This document shows, one piece after another, positions 59,352 through 64,000 of a stretch of 64,000 bases of DNA (position 1 is its first letter; the number at the start of each line of letters is the position of its first letter). The notes under the pieces were generated by a model. That model saw only the letters and a list, made by a program, of their open reading frames with translations, did no database searches and was not told where the DNA came from. Source of the stretch: Streptomyces sp. NBC_00683 (GTDB lineage: Bacteria; Actinomycetota; Actinomycetes; Streptomycetales; Streptomycetaceae). The position numbers were made by a program, and so were the translations under genes. The stretch covers positions 4,526,001 through 4,590,000 of the forward strand of contig NZ_CP109013.1 of assembly GCF_036226745.1 (NCBI RefSeq). Reading direction: 5' to 3'.

Positions 59352-61619
59352 TTACTTCACCGGCTCGGGTTCCGGCTGGTCCGCCGGCTCCGTGTCGTCC
59401 GCCGGGTCCGCAGGGGTCTTCACCGACTCCAGGAGGAGCTGCGAGACGTCGACCACCTGGATCGACTCCTTCGCCTGGCCGTCGTTCTTCTTGCCGTTGA
59501 CCGAGTCGGTCAGCATGACGAGGCAGAACGGGCAGGCCGTGGAGACGATGTCCGGGTTGAGGGAGAGGGCTTCGTCGACGCGCTCGTTGTTGATGCGCTT
59601 GCCGATCCGCTCCTCCATCCACATCCGGGCACCACCGGCGCCGCAGCAGAAGCCGCGCTCCTTGTGGCGGTGCATCTCCTCGTTCCGCAGGCCCGGGACC
59701 TTCGCGATGATCTCGCGCGGGGGCGTGTAGATCTTGTTGTGACGGCCCAGGTAGCAGGGGTCGTGGTACGTGATCAGACCCTCGACCGGCGTCACCGGGA
59801 TCAGCTTGCCCTCGTCCACCAGGTGCTGGAGCAGCTGCGTGTGGTGGATGACCTCGTACTCGCCGCCGAGCTGCGGGTACTCGTTCGCGATGGTGTTGAA
59901 GCAGTGCGGGCAGGTCGCGACGATCTTCTTCGTCGCCTTTGCCTTCTTCGTCGAGTCGTCCTCGTCGTCCTCGCCGAACGCCATGTTCAGCATCGCGACG
60001 TTCTCCTGGCCGAGCTGCTGGAACAGCGGCTCGTTGCCGAGGCGGCGGGCCGAGTCACCGGTGCACTTCTCGTCGCCGCCCATGATCGCGAACTTGACGC
60101 CCGCGATGTGGAGGAGCTCCGCGAAGGCCTTCGTGGTCTTCTTCGCCCGGTCCTCCAGGGCTCCGGCGCAGCCGACCCAGTAGAGGTAGTCGACCTCGGT
60201 GAGGTCCTCGACGTCCTTGCCGACGATCGGGACCTCGAAGTCGACCTCCTTGGTCCACTCGACGCGCTGCTTCTTGGCGAGCCCCCAGGGGTTGCCCTTC
60301 TTCTCCAGGTTCTTGAGCATCGTGCCCGCCTCGGACGGGAACGCGGACTCGATCATCACCTGGTAGCGGCGCATGTCGACGATGTGGTCGATGTGCTCGA
60401 TGTCGACCGGGCACTGCTCCACGCACGCACCGCAGGTGGTGCAGGACCAGAGCACGTCCGGGTCGATGACGCCGTTCTCCTCGGCGGTGCCGATGAGGGG
60501 GCGCTCGGCCTCCGCGAGGGCGGCCGCGGGAACGTCCTTGAGCTGCTCCTCGGTGGCCTTCTCGTTGCCCTCCATGTCCTTGCCGCCGCCGGCCAGCAGG
60601 TACGGGGCCTTGGCGTGCGCGTGGTCGCGCAGGGACATGATCAGGAGCTTCGGGGAGAGCGGCTTGCCCGTGTTCCAGGCGGGGCACTGCGACTGGCAGC
60701 GACCGCACTCGGTGCACGTGGAGAAGTCGAGGATGCCCTTCCAGGAGAACTGCTCGACCTGGGAGGCACCGAAGACGTCGTCCTCGCCCGGGTCCTCGAA
60801 GTCGATCTCCTTGCCGCCCGAGGTCATCGGCAGGAGGGCGCCGAGCGCGACCGCGCCGTCGGCGTTCCGCTTGAACCAGATGTTCGGGAAGCCGAGGAAG
60901 CGGTGCCAGGCGACACCCATGTTGGTGTTGAGCGAGACCGTGATCATCCAGGTGAAGGACGTGACGATCTTGAGCGCCGCGACGCCGTAGGTGATGTATT
61001 GGAGCGTGCCGATGCTCAGCCCGTCGAAGGCGGCGACCAGCGGGTACGAGGCGAAGAAGCCGGGCTCCCAGCTGGTCACGTGGTGCTGGGCACCCTCCAG
61101 GCCGCGCAGCGTCATGATGCAGAGGCCGACGATGAGGATGACGGCTTCGACGAAGTACGCCTGGCCGGTCTTCGAGCCCGCGAAGCGGGACTTGCGGCCC
61201 GCGTTGCCCGGCCTGCTCAGCTGCCGGATCACGATCAGGGTCACGATGCCGAGGACCGTCATCAGACCGAGGAACTCGGTGAAGATCTCGTACGGCAGCC
61301 AGTCGCCGATGAACGGGATCAGCCAGTCGGCCTGGAAGAGCTGGCCGAAGGCGTTGACGATCGTGAGCAGCAGCGAGAAGAACCCCACCGCCACGAACCA
61401 GTGCGCGAAGCCGACGATGCCCCAGCGGTTCATGCGGGTGTGGCCGAGGAACTCCTTGACCAGCGTGATGGTGCGCTGTGTGGGATCACCCGTGCGGGTG
61501 CCCGCGGGCACGGGCTGACCGAGTCGCACATAGCGGTAGATCTGCGCGATGGCGCGGCCGAAGAGTGCGACGGCCACCACCGTGATGACCAGCGACACGA
61601 TGATCGCGGCGAGTTGCAT
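59352..61619 (-). CDS. Membrane-bound Fe-S oxidoreductase (HdrD/GlpC-like)
   Basis: 755 residues. The N-terminal ~240 form about six membrane helices with His residues of a NarI-like cytochrome b subunit (VGFAHWFVAVGFFSLLLTI, VEAVILIVGLCIMTLRGLEG). Two 4Fe-4S motifs follow, CTECGRCQSQCP near 300 and CTTCGACVEQCP near 390. Two CCG domains come next (YWVGCAGALEDRAKKT with ATCPHCF, then HDPCYLGRH and GFCCGAGGARMW). It should pass electrons between a soluble donor and menaquinone; heterodisulfide reductase or electron-transferring flavoprotein roles are known for relatives. Acidic, Pro-rich tail. Confidence 0.93.
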   Translation of the reverse strand: MQLAAIIVSLVITVVAVALFGRAIAQIYRYVRLGQPVPAGTRTGDPTQRTITLVKEFLGHTRMNRWGIVGFAHWFVAVGFFSLLLTIVNAFGQLFQADWLIPFIGDWLPYEIFTEFLGLMTVLGIVTLIVIRQLSRPGNAGRKSRFAGSKTGQAYFVEAVILIVGLCIMTLRGLEGAQHHVTSWEPGFFASYPLVAAFDGLSIGTLQYITYGVAALKIVTSFTWMITVSLNTNMGVAWHRFLGFPNIWFKRNADGAVALGALLPMTSGGKEIDFEDPGEDDVFGASQVEQFSWKGILDFSTCTECGRCQSQCPAWNTGKPLSPKLLIMSLRDHAHAKAPYLLAGGGKDMEGNEKATEEQLKDVPAAALAEAERPLIGTAEENGVIDPDVLWSCTTCGACVEQCPVDIEHIDHIVDMRRYQVMIESAFPSEAGTMLKNLEKKGNPWGLAKKQRVEWTKEVDFEVPIVGKDVEDLTEVDYLYWVGCAGALEDRAKKTTKAFAELLHIAGVKFAIMGGDEKCTGDSARRLGNEPLFQQLGQENVAMLNMAFGEDDEDDSTKKAKATKKIVATCPHCFNTIANEYPQLGGEYEVIHHTQLLQHLVDEGKLIPVTPVEGLITYHDPCYLGRHNKIYTPPREIIAKVPGLRNEEMHRHKERGFCCGAGGARMWMEERIGKRINNERVDEALSLNPDIVSTACPFCLVMLTDSVNGKKNDGQAKESIQVVDVSQLLLESVKTPADPADDTEPADQPEPEPVK

Positions 61620-61693
61620 TTTGGGGGCTCCTCGGGCCTGCGAGGGTAGGATACTAAGCGGTAACTTAATGATTCTGTGCTGACACTATCCAC

Positions 61694-62368
61694 TTATTCC
61701 GCAGTGCTGTAGCGGGGCAGGCGGTGATTTGTGTCGCTCAGGTGAGCCTTCCTCCGCCGGGCGAGCCCGTGGAGTGCCGTGCGCAGCTGGATGCGTGCGG
61801 ATTGAGCCAGGATCGCCAGGTCGAGTCCTGTCCCATGATGCTCGGCGTAGTACGCGTCCAGGAGGGCGGGTTCGTCCCAGGGCATTCCGGAGCGGGCGCG
61901 CACCTGTGCCAGGCCGGTCAGGCCCGGCCGCAGCTCCTGCCGCCAGTTGCGGCCCCCCGGTCCCTCGGCCGCCGGGTCGCCGGGTGCGAGGGGTGCCGGG
62001 CCGACCAGGGAGAGCTCCCCGCGTACGACGTGGGGCAGCCGGGACAGCAGGTCGAGACGGAGCCTTCGGGTGCGCAGGGAGCGCAGCTCGAAGGGCCGGC
62101 CGCCGAGGCCGGTCCGGATGTCGCGCCTCAGTACGCCTCCGGGGCGGCGGCCCGGCCTGAGCGCGAGGGTGAGGGCGCCGAGGACGAGGGCGGGGGAGGC
62201 CAGGGCCAGTAGGACCGAGCCGAGCGCCAGGTCCAGGCTCCGCTTGGCGGTCATGGCTGCCAGCCGCGCCGCCGTGAACCGGGCGGCGCGGGCCGCCGCC
62301 CGTGCCACCGCGGCTGTGGCGGGGTGCGCCGTCCTTCTTCGTACCGCAGTCTGCTTCGCGTTCTGCAT
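61694..62368 (-). CDS. Bacterial sugar transferase (polyprenyl-P glycosylphosphotransferase)
   Basis: 224 residues. One N-terminal membrane helix (SLDLALGSVLLALASPALVLG) after a basic tail, then the catalytic region: RRDIRTGLGGRPFELRSLRT, VVRGELSLVGPAPLAPGD and ELRPGLTGLAQVRARSG with YYAEHHGTGLDLAILAQ. This is the short PglC/WbaP-like form without the N-terminal five-helix module. It transfers a sugar phosphate to undecaprenyl phosphate to start a polysaccharide. The usual R-S-M-x-x-x-A motif is R-S-L-R-T here, so it may be divergent. Confidence 0.87.
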   Translation of the reverse strand: MQNAKQTAVRRRTAHPATAAVARAAARAARFTAARLAAMTAKRSLDLALGSVLLALASPALVLGALTLALRPGRRPGGVLRRDIRTGLGGRPFELRSLRTRRLRLDLLSRLPHVVRGELSLVGPAPLAPGDPAAEGPGGRNWRQELRPGLTGLAQVRARSGMPWDEPALLDAYYAEHHGTGLDLAILAQSARIQLRTALHGLARRRKAHLSDTNHRLPRYSTAE

Positions 62369-62562
62369 CGCACCTGCCCGGAATCCGTGACGTGCCGTTA
62401 TGACCGTCTCGCTGCATTTTGTGACAGAACGATCCCACGATGCGATGGTGGGGCGGAGGTGCTCGGCGTGACGGGAGTGCCGGGTGTCGCGCTCGGCGGC
62501 AGGTTCGCGTTCCTGTGTGCATCAGATAAAAAGCCCAGGTGGTGATGGGTCTGAGCACCTTA

Positions 62563-62583
62563 GTTGAGTCCAGGTGACTCAGG
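62563..62583. promoter_or_regulatory. HspR-binding HAIR element, distal
   Basis: GTTGAGT-N7-ACTCAGG, one change per half from the HAIR consensus CTTGAGT-N7-ACTCAAG. It is 73 bp before the dnaK start. Confidence 0.8.
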
Positions 62584-62614
62584 TCCTTTGACTCGGGGGC
62601 GGGTGTCATGCATC

Positions 62615-62635
62615 CTTGAGTCAGATCCACTCAAG
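62615..62635. promoter_or_regulatory. HspR-binding HAIR element, proximal
   Basis: CTTGAGT-CAGATCC-ACTCAAG, an exact match to the HAIR consensus. Lies between a TTGACT (62588-62593) and the GGAGGA ribosome-binding site at 62645. Confidence 0.93.
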
Positions 62636-62638
62636 TAG

Positions 62639-64000
<1,362 letters not shown>

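Overview
The window reads as chromosomal DNA of a Streptomyces-type actinomycete. It is very GC-rich, nearly every gene uses G/C at the third codon position, GTG starts are common, and the families are typical of the genus: an SARP/AfsR regulator, a STAND NTPase with a membrane partner, a SpoIIE phosphatase, a CysRS/MshC-like protein and HspR-type HAIR sites upstream of dnaK. No rRNA, CRISPR array or IS transposase was seen. One intact tRNA, tRNA-Gly(CCC), lies at 55.3-55.4 kb.

Layout. 0.1-9.5 kb: SARP-NB-ARC-TPR regulator, a helical protein of unknown function, a secreted GH10 xylanase with a clear promoter and an inverted-repeat operator, a GlxA-like regulator divergent from an MBL-fold protein, a Crp-like regulator and a DUF1062 protein. 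9.7-16.8 kb: the most unusual locus, a Pycsar-type membrane effector (PycTM-like) divergent from a tightly overlapping three-gene operon of a class III nucleotidyl-cyclase-like protein, a 1460-residue STAND NTPase and a TPR protein; it looks like a conflict or defence island. 16.8-34.3 kb: mostly metabolic and envelope genes (DUF1838, PBP4, CPA2 antiporter, ECF sigma factor with a membrane partner, alkylsulfatase, polysaccharide deacetylase, sulfatase next to its formylglycine-generating enzyme, a 2-oxoglutarate oxygenase, a signal-peptidase-like protein lacking the usual nucleophile). 34.5-39.8 kb: small hypothetical proteins and a TetR-MFS-SDR cluster, the latter bracketed by degenerate tRNA-Ser 3' halves.

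40-47 kb: a CysRS/MshC-like protein, a bacteriophytochrome histidine kinase, a response regulator and a SpoIIE phosphatase form a probable light-signalling group; then comes a repetitive structured leader before a MerR-like gene, and a PIG-L deacetylase. 48.3-55.4 kb: three truncated copies of the 3' half of tRNA-Gly(CCC) precede the intact tRNA, dividing the region into nested remnants of integrative elements. Their cargo is a VapBC-like toxin-antitoxin pair, a DUF6221 protein, a degenerate vWA-like protein, a FUSC transporter, a K+ channel and a broken tyrosine integrase. 55.6-64 kb is conserved core: small zinc-ribbon protein, dcd, phosphoribosyltransferase, Yip1 protein, FG-GAP lipoprotein, Fe-S oxidoreductase, sugar transferase and the 5' two thirds of dnaK.
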